Positions 10,169 to 21,241 of a stretch of 64,000 nt of DNA are shown here, piece after piece. A program made the position numbers and the translations under genes. Position 1 is the first letter of the stretch, and every line of letters starts with the position of its first letter. The notes beneath the pieces are model-generated. The model searched no databases and was not told the origin of the DNA. It saw only the letters and a program-made list of their open reading frames with translations. This stretch comes from Rhodocyclaceae bacterium (GTDB lineage Bacteria > Pseudomonadota > Gammaproteobacteria > Burkholderiales > Rhodocyclaceae): positions 62,001-126,000 of the forward strand of contig JAVBYI010000022.1 of the NCBI GenBank assembly GCA_030824115.1, given 5' to 3'.

Positions 10169-10372
10169 TCAAGCCTTCTGGATGTTGGAAGCTTGCTTGC
10201 CCTTGGGGCCTTGCACGACTTCGAAACTAACCTTCTCACCCTCTTTCAGGGTCTTGAAGCCCTGCATGTTGATCGCGGAAAAGTGCGCAAACAGATCTTC
10301 GCTGCCATCATCCGGGGTAATGAAGCCGAAACCCTTGGAATCGTTGAACCACTTGACGGTACCCAGTGCCAT
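10169..10372 (-). CDS. Cold-shock domain protein, CspA family
   Basis: 67 residues, the standard size of a single cold-shock domain. RNP1 (KGFGFI) and RNP2-like (DLFAHF) motifs are intact, with start [10 protein letters not shown]. These proteins bind single-stranded RNA and DNA and act as RNA chaperones. The ATG at 10372 has AGAGG a few bases upstream; an upstream in-frame ATG would add an unrelated leader. A long untranslated leader is likely: a TTGGTT/CATTAA promoter can be drawn near 10500-10530, and its transcript would hold a CACCG-CTT-CGGTG hairpin. Long structured leaders are usual for this family. Confidence 0.93.
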   Translation of the reverse strand: MALGTVKWFNDSKGFGFITPDDGSEDLFAHFSAINMQGFKTLKEGEKVSFEVVQGPKGKQASNIQKA

Positions 10373-10712
10373 AAAACCTCTTTCATAAAACGTGACATAT
10401 ATCCGACCAAAACAGGTTCGCCCGGTCGGCGACATGTTTGTGTTGCAAGTTCTCTACAGCGGGAGGGCACCGAAGCGGTGGGTCACTCTTTAATGCACTG
10501 ATGCGAATCTTGAACCAAACAAGCGCCTTTTACCCGAGTTTTGCGGAGCGCGTCAACCGCTTTTTATGCTGTTGTGCAGCAAAAAGGTCATTCGGTGCCC
10601 CGCCCCCAGCCCGCCACACCTTCCGGCGCAGATTGTGAAACGCACTTTTCACCCGTTTTTCCCCTGATGGGCGCACGGTTGCATGGTGTTTGATTCGCTC
10701 TACAATCAACGC
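10373..10712. other. Intergenic region between csp and clpS
   Basis: 340 bases without a gene between divergent csp and clpS. It holds the presumed csp leader and promoter on the minus strand and the clpS promoter on the plus strand. An inverted repeat GTGAAA-N6-TTTCAC at 10635-10652 lies about 27 bases before the clpS -35 element and could be an operator; I cannot assign a regulator. No small gene is evident. Confidence 0.5.
10679..10706 (+). promoter_or_regulatory. clpS promoter, possibly leaderless transcript
   Basis: TTGCAT (10679-10684), 16-base spacer, TACAAT (10701-10706). Transcription would start about 7 bases downstream, at or next to the clpS ATG at 10713. No ribosome-binding site is visible before that ATG. 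Confidence 0.55.
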
Positions 10713-11033
10713 ATGGCAACACGCAAGCAAAACCAGACCGAATCAGGGGTCGTCCTTGAGCCGGAGCGGCAACGCACCAAGCCGCCCCCGCTCTATAAGG
10801 TGCTCCTGCTGAATGACGATTACACACCGATGGATTTCGTCATTGTCGTGCTGGAACGCTTCTTTCGCATGCGCCGCGAGCAGGCCACGGTGGTCATGCT
10901 CAGTGTGCATCGGCAGGGGCGCGGGGTTTGCGGTGTGTTTCCGCGTGATTTGGCGGCTACCAAAGTCGAGCAGGTCGGCGCATTTGCCAAACGCCACGGT
11001 CATCCGTTGGCGTGTGTAATGGAAGAAAACTGA
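10713..11033 (+). CDS. clpS: ATP-dependent Clp protease adaptor ClpS
   Basis: 106 residues. ClpS delivers N-degron substrates to ClpAP and inhibits SsrA-tagged substrate degradation. Conserved features are the flexible N-terminal tail, [19 protein letters not shown] (substrate pocket D-D-Y-T), an MRREQA helix and [19 protein letters not shown]. The start MATRKQ at 10713 fits family N-termini better than the frame beginning MVFDSL at 10683. There is no Shine-Dalgarno sequence, and a good -10 box ends 6 bases before the ATG, which suggests leaderless translation. clpA follows after 11 bases. Confidence 0.95.
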   Translation: MATRKQNQTESGVVLEPERQRTKPPPLYKVLLLNDDYTPMDFVIVVLERFFRMRREQATVVMLSVHRQGRGVCGVFPRDLAATKVEQVGAFAKRHGHPLACVMEEN

Positions 11034-11044
11034 AAGGGCTGTTC

Positions 11045-13327
<2,283 letters not shown>

Positions 13328-13329
13328 AC

Positions 13330-13821
13330 ATGCGCCTCGCCACCACGGATCTTTGCGACGCCCACGAAGGCAAGGTACCCGGTGTACGGGTGGCCGCCCC
13401 CATCTTCCGCAGCTTTGGTGGTCAGCCGGCCTTCCATGGCCGCATTGCCACCCTGAAGCTTTTCGAGGATAACGGGCTGGTGCGCAAAACGCTCGATGCC
13501 CCCGGCGAAGGCCGCGTGCTGGTCATCGATGGCGGCGGTAGCACACGTTGCGCCTTGCTCGGCGATCAACTGGCAGCACTTGCCGTCAAGAACGGCTGGG
13601 CCGGCGTCGTGTTATGGGGCTGTATTCGTGACTCTAAGGCCATCGGCACGATGGCGCTGGGCGTCTTTGCCCTCGCCACCCACCCGCAGAAAACCCTCAA
13701 GAAGAATCTCGGCGATGCCGAGATTCCGGTTTCATTCGCCGGCATCACGTTCATGCCGGGCGAATGGCTTTACGCTGACGAAGACGGCCTGATCGTCAGC
13801 GCCAGCGCCCTACATCACTGA
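13330..13821 (+). CDS. RraA family protein
   Basis: 163 residues, the normal RraA length. Family motifs: TTDLCDAH at the start, [28 protein letters not shown] and [21 protein letters not shown]. Members are either the RNase E inhibitor RraA or class II 4-hydroxy-4-methyl-2-oxoglutarate aldolases; sequence alone does not separate them here, although a compact protein with GxxRD-type motif fits both. It follows clpA by 2 bases with no independent promoter. Its 3' end overlaps that of the convergent helicase gene by 7 bases. Confidence 0.87.
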   Translation: MRLATTDLCDAHEGKVPGVRVAAPIFRSFGGQPAFHGRIATLKLFEDNGLVRKTLDAPGEGRVLVIDGGGSTRCALLGDQLAALAVKNGWAGVVLWGCIRDSKAIGTMALGVFALATHPQKTLKKNLGDAEIPVSFAGITFMPGEWLYADEDGLIVSASALHH

Positions 13822-15149
13822 TGCCGCGATCCAGTGTGATGGCCGCCGCTGCGCGCCGGGGAAGTCTTGCTGCCTGACTTGGCACCTGGCCGCGCGCCGC
13901 GCGGCTTGGGTGCAAAAGGACTCGGCGTTGCGGTACGCGCCCGGCCATCGGACCGCCCGCCCGCCCCAGCTGCCCCTCTCGGTTTTTGAATCGGCTCGGC
14001 CTTGATCTTCGGATCGGGCTCGAAACCGGGCATCAGGCGCTTATCAATCTCGCGCTTCAATACCCGCTCGATATCGCGCAACAGCTTGTGCTCGTCAACG
14101 CACACTAGCGAGGTCGCCTCGCCCGATGCGCCGGCACGGCCGGTACGGCCGATGCGGTGCACATAATCTTCCGGCACGCTCGGCAGCTCGTAATTGACCA
14201 CGTGCGGCAGATCGTCGATGTCGATGCCGCGTGCGGCAATGTCGGTGGCCACCAGCACATTGATCTTCAGCTTCTTGAAGTCGTCCAGTGCGCGAATGCG
14301 CTGCCCCTGACTCTTGTTGCCGTGCAGCGCGGCCGCCGTGATGCGCGCCTTGCACAAACGTTCGGCCAGCGCATCGGCACCGTGCTTGGTGCGCGTAAAC
14401 ACCAGCACCTGATGCCAGTTGTTGTCGGTGATAAGTTGAATCAGCAAGTCGCGCTTGCGATCGCGATCCACGTGATAGACGCACTGCGCTACCGCCTCGG
14501 CGGGCGCATTGCGGCGTGCCACCTCGACGCTCGCCGGATCCCGCAACAGCCCGGTCGCCAGTTCGCGAATTTCATTGGAGAAGGTCGCCGAGAACAGCAG
14601 GCTCTGCTTTTTCTTCGGCAACAGCGCGATGATCTTGCGGATATCGCGGATGAAGCCCATATCGAGCATGCGATCGGCTTCATCCAGCACGAGAATCTCG
14701 ATACCGGACAGGTCGATATTGCGCTGGTTGATGTGGTCGAGCAGGCGGCCCGGGGTGGCTACCACGATATCGACGCCGCCCTTGAGCACTTTCGTTTGCG
14801 GACCGATGCCAACGCCACCATAAATGGCTGCGGAACGCAGCTTGAGATATTTGCCGTAGGTAAACACGCTTTGCTGAACCTGCATCGCCAGTTCGCGCGT
14901 CGGCACCAGTACGAGGGTGCGCGGCTTGAAGCGCTTCATCGTCAGGCTGCTTTCTTGAGAGAGCAGTTGCAGGATTGGCAGGGTAAAGCCGGCGGTCTTG
15001 CCGGTGCCGGTCTGGGCGCAGGCCATCAGGTCGCGGCCTTCCAGCACCACGGGAATGGCCTGTGCCTGAATCGGGGTGGGGATATCGTAGCCCTGATCGG
15101 CAACGGCACGGAGAATCGCGGCATCGAGGCCGAGTTCGGTGAATTTCAT
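13815..15149 (-). CDS. rhlE: DEAD-box RNA helicase, RhlE type
   Basis: 444 residues. All helicase motifs are in order: Q motif ([14 protein letters not shown]), I (AQTGTGKT), Ia (PTRELA), Ib (TPGRLLD), II (DEAD), III (SAT), IV ([11 protein letters not shown]), V ([11 protein letters not shown]), VI ([10 protein letters not shown]). A basic, low-complexity C-terminal tail of about 70 residues follows, as in RhlE proteins that act on ribosomal precursors. ATG 15149 is chosen because GGAG lies 8 bases upstream and MKFTELGL is the usual N-terminus. Confidence 0.93.
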   Translation of the reverse strand: MKFTELGLDAAILRAVADQGYDIPTPIQAQAIPVVLEGRDLMACAQTGTGKTAGFTLPILQLLSQESSLTMKRFKPRTLVLVPTRELAMQVQQSVFTYGKYLKLRSAAIYGGVGIGPQTKVLKGGVDIVVATPGRLLDHINQRNIDLSGIEILVLDEADRMLDMGFIRDIRKIIALLPKKKQSLLFSATFSNEIRELATGLLRDPASVEVARRNAPAEAVAQCVYHVDRDRKRDLLIQLITDNNWHQVLVFTRTKHGADALAERLCKARITAAALHGNKSQGQRIRALDDFKKLKINVLVATDIAARGIDIDDLPHVVNYELPSVPEDYVHRIGRTGRAGASGEATSLVCVDEHKLLRDIERVLKREIDKRLMPGFEPDPKIKAEPIQKPRGAAGAGGRSDGRARTATPSPFAPKPRGARPGAKSGSKTSPARSGGHHTGSRHQ

Positions 15150-15324
15150 GGGTGAAGCTCCTAGAACGGAATCGGCCTTCGTGCTTAGGGCACGAACCAG
15201 TCTAGGCAGAAACACAGTGGGGAAAAAACAAGGCCGGGGAATACCGGAAGCGCGGGGATGCGCTTATCGTTTCCCGCAGACTGAGGCAGGAACGAGGCGC
15301 GCAGTCTAGCATCCTCCTTACCCA

Positions 15325-15349
15325 TGCCGTCCCGCCAGCGCCGACTTTT
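15325..15349 (-). repeat. Dispersed 25-bp repeat, copy 3
   Basis: Reverse-oriented copy reading GCCGTCCCGCCAGCGCCGAC on the plus strand followed by TTTT. It lies in the divergent rhlE/aceA gap. Confidence 0.92.
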
Positions 15350-15384
15350 CTTAATTTATCGCCTCATCACAATTTTCTAACATA

Positions 15385-15400
15385 TGTCTTATATAAGACA
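15385..15400. promoter_or_regulatory. Perfect palindrome upstream of aceA, candidate operator
   Basis: TGTCTTATATAAGACA is a perfect 16-bp palindrome ending 2 bases before the aceA -35 box, near -45 relative to the predicted start. That position suits an activator. A related sequence overlaps the aceB promoter at 25328-25343. Confidence 0.5.
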
Positions 15401-15401
15401 C

Positions 15402-15430
15402 TTGTTGCTTTGCAAAAAACTCAATATACT
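15402..15430 (+). promoter_or_regulatory. aceA promoter
   Basis: TTGTTG (15402-15407), exactly 17 bases, TATACT (15425-15430). The spacer contains TTTGCAAA (15409-15416), which resembles sites of the RamB/PccR-type acyl-CoA regulators; that link is an inference. Confidence 0.65.
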
Positions 15431-15500
15431 GCGCTCCATCGTTTCACCCATCCTCATCTCCATTAACTACTCCCCGAACACTCACCGAGAGGACCTGACC

Positions 15501-16811
15501 ATGACCGATCGCAAAGCCCAAATCGCCGCCCTGGAAAAAGACTGGGCCACCAATCCCCGCTGGAAAGGCGTCAAGCGCGGTTACTCCGCCGAGGACGTCG
15601 TCCGTCTGCGCGGCTCCGTCCAGATCGAGCACACCCTCGCCAAGCGCGGTGCCGAGAAGCTCTGGGCACTCGTCAATGGCGGCGCCAAGAAGGGCTACGT
15701 CAATGCCTTCGGCGCCATCACCGCCGGTCAGGCCATGCAGCAAGCTAAGGCAGGCCTCGAGGCCGTCTATCTCTCCGGCTGGCAGGTCGCTGCCGACGGC
15801 AACACCTCCGAAACCATGTACCCGGACCAGTCGCTGTACGCTTACGACTCTGTCCCCACCATGGTTCGCCGCATCAACAACACCTTCAAGCGCGCCGATG
15901 AAATCCAGTGGGGCCGCAACATCAACCCCGGCGACAAGGACTATGTCGATTTCTTCCTGCCGATCGTGGCGGATGCGGAAGCCGGCTTCGGTGGTGTGCT
16001 GAACGCCTTCGAACTGATGAAGAACATGATCACCGCCGGCGCCGCCGGGGTGCACTTCGAAGACCAGCTGGCGGCCGTGAAGAAGTGCGGCCACATGGGT
16101 GGCAAGGTGCTGGTGCCGACCCGTGAAGCGGTCGAGAAGCTGATCGCCGCGCGCTTCGCCGCCGACGTCATGGGCGTGCCCACCATCGTGCTGGCGCGTA
16201 CCGATGCCGAAGCCGCCAACCTGATCACCTCCGACTACGACGCCAACGACAAGCCCTTCATCACCGGCGAGCGTACCCAGGAAGGCTTCTACCGCGTCAA
16301 GAACGGTCTGGAGCAGTCGATCAGCCGTGGCGTGGCTTACGCGCCCTATGCCGACCTCGTCTGGTGCGAAACCGGCGTGCCGGATATCGGCTTCGCCCGC
16401 GAGTTCGCTCAGGCCGTGCTCAAGGAGTGCCCAGGCAAGCTGCTCTCCTACAACTGTTCGCCCTCGTTCAACTGGAAGAAGAACCTCAACGACAAGCAGA
16501 TCGCCTCGTTCCAGGACGAACTCTCCGCGCTGGGCTACAAGTACCAGTTCATCACGCTGGCCGGCATCCATATCAACTGGTACAACACCTTCCAGTTCGC
16601 CCAGGCCTATGCCAACGGCGAAGGCATGAAGCACTATGTGAACATGGTGCAGGAACCCGAGTTCGCCGCACGCGACAAGGGCTACACCTTCGTCTCGCAC
16701 CAACAGGAAGTCGGCGTCGGTTACTTCGACGACGTCACCACCGTGATCCAGGGCGGGTCGTCCAGCGTCAAGGCGCTGACCGGCTCGACGGAGGAGGAGC
16801 AGTTCCACTGA
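15501..16811 (+). CDS. aceA: Isocitrate lyase
   Basis: 436 residues. It splits isocitrate into glyoxylate and succinate, the first step of the glyoxylate shunt. The catalytic loop KKCGHMGGK lies near residue 195, with the conserved [14 protein letters not shown] and [12 protein letters not shown] segments. The ATG at 15501 has GAGAGGA about 7 bases upstream and begins [13 protein letters not shown], typical of the family. Its own promoter and a candidate operator lie upstream and a strong terminator follows. The partners aceB and aceK are in the same window but not in one operon. Confidence 0.97.
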   Translation: MTDRKAQIAALEKDWATNPRWKGVKRGYSAEDVVRLRGSVQIEHTLAKRGAEKLWALVNGGAKKGYVNAFGAITAGQAMQQAKAGLEAVYLSGWQVAADGNTSETMYPDQSLYAYDSVPTMVRRINNTFKRADEIQWGRNINPGDKDYVDFFLPIVADAEAGFGGVLNAFELMKNMITAGAAGVHFEDQLAAVKKCGHMGGKVLVPTREAVEKLIAARFAADVMGVPTIVLARTDAEAANLITSDYDANDKPFITGERTQEGFYRVKNGLEQSISRGVAYAPYADLVWCETGVPDIGFAREFAQAVLKECPGKLLSYNCSPSFNWKKNLNDKQIASFQDELSALGYKYQFITLAGIHINWYNTFQFAQAYANGEGMKHYVNMVQEPEFAARDKGYTFVSHQQEVGVGYFDDVTTVIQGGSSSVKALTGSTEEEQFH

Positions 16812-16863
16812 TTACAGAGATACCCTCGTCACAGAGGGAGTGGAGCGCTGTGTAGTTCAGCGG

Positions 16864-16893
16864 GCCTCACGGGGAAACCCGTGAGGCTTTTTT
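16864..16893 (+). terminator. Rho-independent terminator after aceA
   Basis: Perfect 10-bp stem GCCTCACGGG/CCCGTGAGGC closed by a GAAA tetraloop (16874-16877) and followed by TTTTTTA. Confidence 0.95.
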
Positions 16894-16897
16894 ATTT

Positions 16898-17128
16898 TCA
16901 GACAGGCTGCTCGGCCGAAACCACCTGCACTTCTTCATCGGCGACGCGCACGACCTGGCCACCGCGAATCTTGCACGCCTTGCGCGTTTCGACCTTGCCA
17001 TCGACGCATACCTCGCCAGCGGCAATCATGACTTTGGCTGCGCCACCTGACGACGCAATAGCGAGCAGTTTGAGGAGAACATGTAGCTCGACGAACGGCT
17101 TGTCGAGTTGAAAGGTATGCGGGTTCAT
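16898..17128 (-). CDS. S4-domain RNA-binding protein, YbcJ-like
   Basis: 76 residues that form essentially one S4 domain: FVELHVLLKLLAIASSGGAAKVMIAAGEVCVDGKVETRKACKIRGGQ, with the usual L-x-x-G-x-V-x-V-N/D-G pattern. The similarity is to E. coli YbcJ, a small RNA-binding protein of uncertain role. The gene is single, convergent with aceA and divergent from the GGDEF/EAL gene. Confidence 0.85.
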   Translation of the reverse strand: MNPHTFQLDKPFVELHVLLKLLAIASSGGAAKVMIAAGEVCVDGKVETRKACKIRGGQVVRVADEEVQVVSAEQPV

Positions 17129-17184
17129 TGACGGGTTCCGATTTGGACAGTCTGCATTCTAAGTTCCACTTCGCTGACAACTCG

Positions 17185-17210
17185 AAAAGTCGGCGCTGGC
17201 GGGACGGCAC
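17185..17210 (+). repeat. Dispersed 25-bp repeat, copy 4
   Basis: Consensus copy (core GTCGGCGCTGGCGGGACGGC preceded by AAAA) in the divergent gap between the S4 gene and the GGDEF/EAL gene. Confidence 0.93.
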
Positions 17211-17283
17211 ACGGCAGAAATGGGCACGAAAGACTAGTAATAAAGTAATATGATTGGCACCTGCTCAACCAGCCACGTGGCCC

Positions 17284-20200
17284 ATGTTGCCCTCTGCTCC
17301 CCTGCGTCGCCTGCTTATTGTTCTTGCACTGCTGCTGACCGGATTCGGGGCTCGGGCCGATGCAACGCCGCCCGAGCAAATCAAGGTCGTGCTGGATGAC
17401 AACTACCCGCCCTATACCTTTCGCGATGCGAATGGTCAGCCGCAAGGGCTCTTGAAAGACCTTTGGGCGTTATGGGCGCAACGCACCGGCATTCGCGTGG
17501 ATTTTCAACCGATGAGCTGGGGCAAGGCGCGCGCCACGATGGAGAGCGGTCAGGCGGATGTGATCGACACGATTTTCGAGACCCCGGAACGGCAGAAAAT
17601 TTACGCATTTTCAGCGCCCTATGCCTCAATCGAGGTTGCGCTGTTTTTCGATCATCACATCAGCGGCATCACTGATAGCGAATCGGCGCGCGGCTTCCCG
17701 ATCGGTGTCAAGGAAGGTGATGCCTGCATCGAATATCTGAACACGCGCGGTATCACTGATCTCAGACACTATCCCAGCTACGAGGCTCAGGTGCAGGCGG
17801 CCATCCGCCAGGAAGTGCGTGTGCTGTGCATCGACAAACCACCGGCCGCCTACTTTTTCCACCGCCAGGGTGCGGCTGAACAGTTCCGCCATACGGCCCC
17901 GCTGTACGTTGGCGAGTTTCACTGGGCCGTCGCCAAAGACCGGGCGGATTTACAACAACTGATTGCCGCCGGCTTTGCCAAGATCACACCGGAAGAACGG
18001 CAGGCCATCGAGGCACGCTGGTTGGGCGAACGCCTGCAGGCCGGCACCTGGGAGCGCTATAAGCGCCCCATGTTGTACAGCCTGCTGGGCCTGACGCTCC
18101 TAACCGGCGTGCTGCTCGCCATCAGTTGGCTATTGCGCCGACAGGTGGCCAATCGCACCCAAGCCCTGTCGCAGACACTGGAGTCATTGCGCACCTCGGA
18201 AGACAATTTCAAGGCTCTGCTCGATGAGCAGCGGCTGATCTTCGACAATGCCCAGGTGGGCATCCTGTTGCTGCAAAATCGCCGCATCCTTAAATGCAAC
18301 CAGCGCCTGGCCGGCATGTTCGGTTTCGCCGCTCCCGCCGATCTGGTCGGCCAGTCCACGGAGATTCTCTATTGCTCGCGCGAACAATTTGAAGCCGCTG
18401 GGTGGACCGGGTACGGCTTGCTGGCGCAGCAGGGCGTCGCCGAATTCGAAACCGAGATGTGCCGTCAGGATGGCCAGCGCATCTGGGTGATCCAGTCGGG
18501 ACGGCCTCTCGATCCGGCTAAGGTGCTCGAATCTCCGAGCATCTGGGTGTTTACCGACATCACCGAACGCAAGGACACGGAGGAGCAACTGCGCATCGCC
18601 GCAGCCGCCTTCGAATCACAGGAAAGCGTCATCATCACGGATGCCAATAATGTCATCCTGCGCGTCAATCGCGCCTTTACCGAAACCACCGGCTATGCCG
18701 CCGAGGAACTGATCGGCAAGACGCCACGCATGTTCAAGTCGGATCGGCACGATGACGACTTCTATCGGGACATGTGGGAAAGCATTGTCCGCACCGGCAA
18801 CTGGCAAGGCGAGATCTGGGACCAGCGCAAGAACGGCGAGGTCTATCCCAAGTGGCTGACCATTTCCACCGTCAAAAACGAAAAAGGCGAGGTGACCCAT
18901 TACATCGGCACCCAACTCGATATCTCCGAGCGCAAAAAAGCCGAAGCCAAGATCGAGTCGCTGGCCTTCTACGACCAGCTGACCGGACTGGCCAACCGCA
19001 CCCACCTCAGCGAACAACTGGCGCAGGCGGTACGCCTGAGCACGCGTAACAACCAGCCATTTGCACTGATGCTGCTGGACCTCGACAACTTCAAAGGCAT
19101 CAACGACTCGCTCGGCCACCATGTCGGCGACCAGTTGCTGGTGCAGGTGGCCAAGCGGCTCGTCCATGCCGTGCGCCAGAGCGACCTGGTCGCCCGCCTG
19201 GGCGGTGACGAATTCGTCATCATCCTGCCCGACATCGAGTCACCCGCAGATGCCGCCCATGTCGCCGACAAGATTCTGTTCGCCCTCGCCGAACCCTGCC
19301 GGCTCGAAGAGCATGAGTTGCGTACCTCCACCAGCATCGGCATCTGCATCTACCCTGACGACGCCACCGAGACGCACGATCTGCTGCAAAAAGCCGATGC
19401 GGCGATGTACCACGCCAAGGCACGCGGTCGCGGCAATTACCAGTTCTTCGAAGAAAAGATTCAGGCGGCCGCCGTACAACGCCTGTCGGTCGAATCCGAC
19501 CTGCGCAAGGCCATCCGCAATCAGGAATTCGTGCTGCACTACCAGCCCCAGCTTGACCTGCGCACCGGCCGTCTGTGCGGCGTCGAAGCGCTGCTGCGCT
19601 GGCAGCACCCCGAGCGTGGCCTCGTGCCGCCGCTGGAATTTCTGCCGATTGCCGAGGAAAGCGGCCTGATCGAACAGATCGGCGACTGGGTCCTGGCGGA
19701 AGCCGCGCAGCAGCTCGCCGAATGGCGCCGCCTTGGCCTCGATGAAATCAAGATGTCGATCAACCTCTCGGCCGCCCAGTTTTCGAACCCGGGGCTGCCA
19801 GTACGCATCAGCGCCATCATCGAATATGCCGGCTTGCCGCCCCACTCGATTGATCTGGAGATCACCGAGTCGATGACCATGCAGGCGCCGGATCAGGCGG
19901 TGACGATGATGCGCGTGCTGTCGCGCAACCAGATTTCCCTGTCCATCGACGACTTCGGCACCGGCTATTCGTCGATGTCTTACCTCAAGATGTTCCCGAT
20001 CAACACGCTGAAGATCGACCGCTCCTTCGTCAAGGACATCGAGACCGATCCGCACGATGCCGACATCTGTGACGTCACCGTGCTGCTGGCCCACCGGCTC
20101 GGGTTGGATGTCGTCGCCGAAGGCGTCGAGACCGAGGCGCAACTCAAGTACCTGCTCTCGATCGGCTGTGAAAAGATCCAGGGCTACCTGATCAGCAAGC

Positions 20201-20313
20201 CCTTGCCGGCGGCGGAAGCCGAAGCCTTCATCCGCAGCCGCCCCAAAATCTCAAACCTGGGCACCACGGAACTGTGGACTGACAGCCAGCCTCATTCAGA
20301 CTTATCCCAGTAA
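17284..20313 (+). CDS. Periplasmic-binding/PAS/GGDEF/EAL sensor
   Basis: 1009 residues. Order: signal peptide, a family 3 solute-binding domain (about residues 30-255, IKVVLDDNYPPYTF), one membrane helix (about 265-285), PAS 1, PAS 2 (FTETTGYAAEELIGKTP), GGDEF with intact RLGGDEFVII, and EAL with intact CGVEALLRW and DDFGTGYSS. The protein probably senses a small periplasmic ligand such as an amino acid and makes or degrades c-di-GMP; both catalytic signatures look active. The ATG at 17284 precedes a good signal peptide; a TTG at 17254 is possible. The 3' end overlaps the convergent lysR gene by 22 bases. Confidence 0.93.
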   Translation: MLPSAPLRRLLIVLALLLTGFGARADATPPEQIKVVLDDNYPPYTFRDANGQPQGLLKDLWALWAQRTGIRVDFQPMSWGKARATMESGQADVIDTIFETPERQKIYAFSAPYASIEVALFFDHHISGITDSESARGFPIGVKEGDACIEYLNTRGITDLRHYPSYEAQVQAAIRQEVRVLCIDKPPAAYFFHRQGAAEQFRHTAPLYVGEFHWAVAKDRADLQQLIAAGFAKITPEERQAIEARWLGERLQAGTWERYKRPMLYSLLGLTLLTGVLLAISWLLRRQVANRTQALSQTLESLRTSEDNFKALLDEQRLIFDNAQVGILLLQNRRILKCNQRLAGMFGFAAPADLVGQSTEILYCSREQFEAAGWTGYGLLAQQGVAEFETEMCRQDGQRIWVIQSGRPLDPAKVLESPSIWVFTDITERKDTEEQLRIAAAAFESQESVIITDANNVILRVNRAFTETTGYAAEELIGKTPRMFKSDRHDDDFYRDMWESIVRTGNWQGEIWDQRKNGEVYPKWLTISTVKNEKGEVTHYIGTQLDISERKKAEAKIESLAFYDQLTGLANRTHLSEQLAQAVRLSTRNNQPFALMLLDLDNFKGINDSLGHHVGDQLLVQVAKRLVHAVRQSDLVARLGGDEFVIILPDIESPADAAHVADKILFALAEPCRLEEHELRTSTSIGICIYPDDATETHDLLQKADAAMYHAKARGRGNYQFFEEKIQAAAVQRLSVESDLRKAIRNQEFVLHYQPQLDLRTGRLCGVEALLRWQHPERGLVPPLEFLPIAEESGLIEQIGDWVLAEAAQQLAEWRRLGLDEIKMSINLSAAQFSNPGLPVRISAIIEYAGLPPHSIDLEITESMTMQAPDQAVTMMRVLSRNQISLSIDDFGTGYSSMSYLKMFPINTLKIDRSFVKDIETDPHDADICDVTVLLAHRLGLDVVAEGVETEAQLKYLLSIGCEKIQGYLISKPLPAAEAEAFIRSRPKISNLGTTELWTDSQPHSDLSQ

Positions 20314-21191
20314 TCCGGCCGGCCGTAGTTGTCCTTGAGCATATCGATGAACAGCCGCACGCGCAGCGGCAAATGGCGGCGCTGCGGGAACACGGCGTGG
20401 ATGCCGACCGGCGGCGTGGCATAGTCGTCAAGCACCGAGACCAGCCGCCCCCAGCGCAAGTCCTCGCCCACTTCCCACAAGGAACGCCACGCCAGCCCCA
20501 TGCCGGCCAGTGCCCACTCATGCAGCACGGCGCCGTCGTTGCAGGCAAAGCGGCCCGGCGGCTTGAACAGGATCGGTTTCCCCTCCGCGATGAAATCCCA
20601 GCCCGGCTGGGTCACTAGGGCGAGGCAGGCGTGCTGCGCCAAATCCTCCAGCGTGCGCGGCACACCGCGCTGCTGGAAATACGCCGGGCTGCCGACCACC
20701 ACGCGCTTCATCTCGCCCAGCCGTACCGCCACCAGACTTGAATCCACCAATCCGCCGAGCCGCACCGCGCAGTCGATACCCTCGCTGATCAGGTCGACCG
20801 TACGGTCAGCCAGATCGAGGCTCGCGCTCACCTCCGGGTGCGCCCGCAGAAACGCCTGCAGCAATGGGGCGACATGCTTGCGGCCGAAGCCGGCGGGGGC
20901 CGTCACCCTGAGATGACCACTCGCCCGAGCACTGCCGAGCGTCAGTTGCGCCTCGGCGTTGGCCAGATCGGTGAGGATGCGCTGACAGTCTTCGAGGAAG
21001 GCCGCGCCCTCCTGCGTCAGCGTCAGCCTGCGGGTCGTCCGCACCAGCAGGCGCACGCCGAGCCGGTCTTCCAGCGCATCGAGGCGCCGGCCGATGATCG
21101 CCGGTGTGACGCCTTCAACCGCCGCCGCTGCGGTGAGGCTGCCTTTGTTCGCCACCAGCACGAAGGCTTCGAGTTCCTTGAGTTTGCTCAC
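20292..21191 (-). CDS. LysR-family transcriptional regulator
   Basis: 299 residues. N-terminal winged helix-turn-helix (about residues 1-60; LEAFVLVANKGSLTAAAAVEGVTPAIIGRRLDALEDRLG) and a type 2 periplasmic-binding effector domain from about residue 90. The target is unknown. It lies downstream of the fccB-like gene on the same strand with a 50-base gap that holds a dispersed repeat, so it may be transcribed with the cytochrome operon, but nothing proves that it regulates it. Confidence 0.9.
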   Translation of the reverse strand: MSKLKELEAFVLVANKGSLTAAAAVEGVTPAIIGRRLDALEDRLGVRLLVRTTRRLTLTQEGAAFLEDCQRILTDLANAEAQLTLGSARASGHLRVTAPAGFGRKHVAPLLQAFLRAHPEVSASLDLADRTVDLISEGIDCAVRLGGLVDSSLVAVRLGEMKRVVVGSPAYFQQRGVPRTLEDLAQHACLALVTQPGWDFIAEGKPILFKPPGRFACNDGAVLHEWALAGMGLAWRSLWEVGEDLRWGRLVSVLDDYATPPVGIHAVFPQRRHLPLRVRLFIDMLKDNYGRPDYWDKSE

Positions 21192-21207
21192 TCGCTACCC
21201 TCTACCC

Positions 21208-21232
21208 AAATGTCGGCGCTGGGAGGACGGCA
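21208..21232 (+). repeat. Dispersed 25-bp repeat, copy 5
   Basis: Degenerate copy: GTCGGCGCTGGGAGGACGGC with AAAT in place of AAAA. It lies between the fccB-like stop and the lysR start. Confidence 0.82.
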
Positions 21233-21241
21233 CTAAGGGGA

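Larger units (their letters stand above)
15150..15500. other. Divergent intergenic region rhlE/aceA
   Basis: About 350 bases without a gene. It holds the rhlE ribosome site, one dispersed-repeat copy (15325-15349), a perfect 16-bp palindrome (15385-15400), the aceA promoter (15402-15430) and an aceA leader. A short upstream open frame from 15384 runs in frame into aceA and is not considered the start. Confidence 0.6.
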
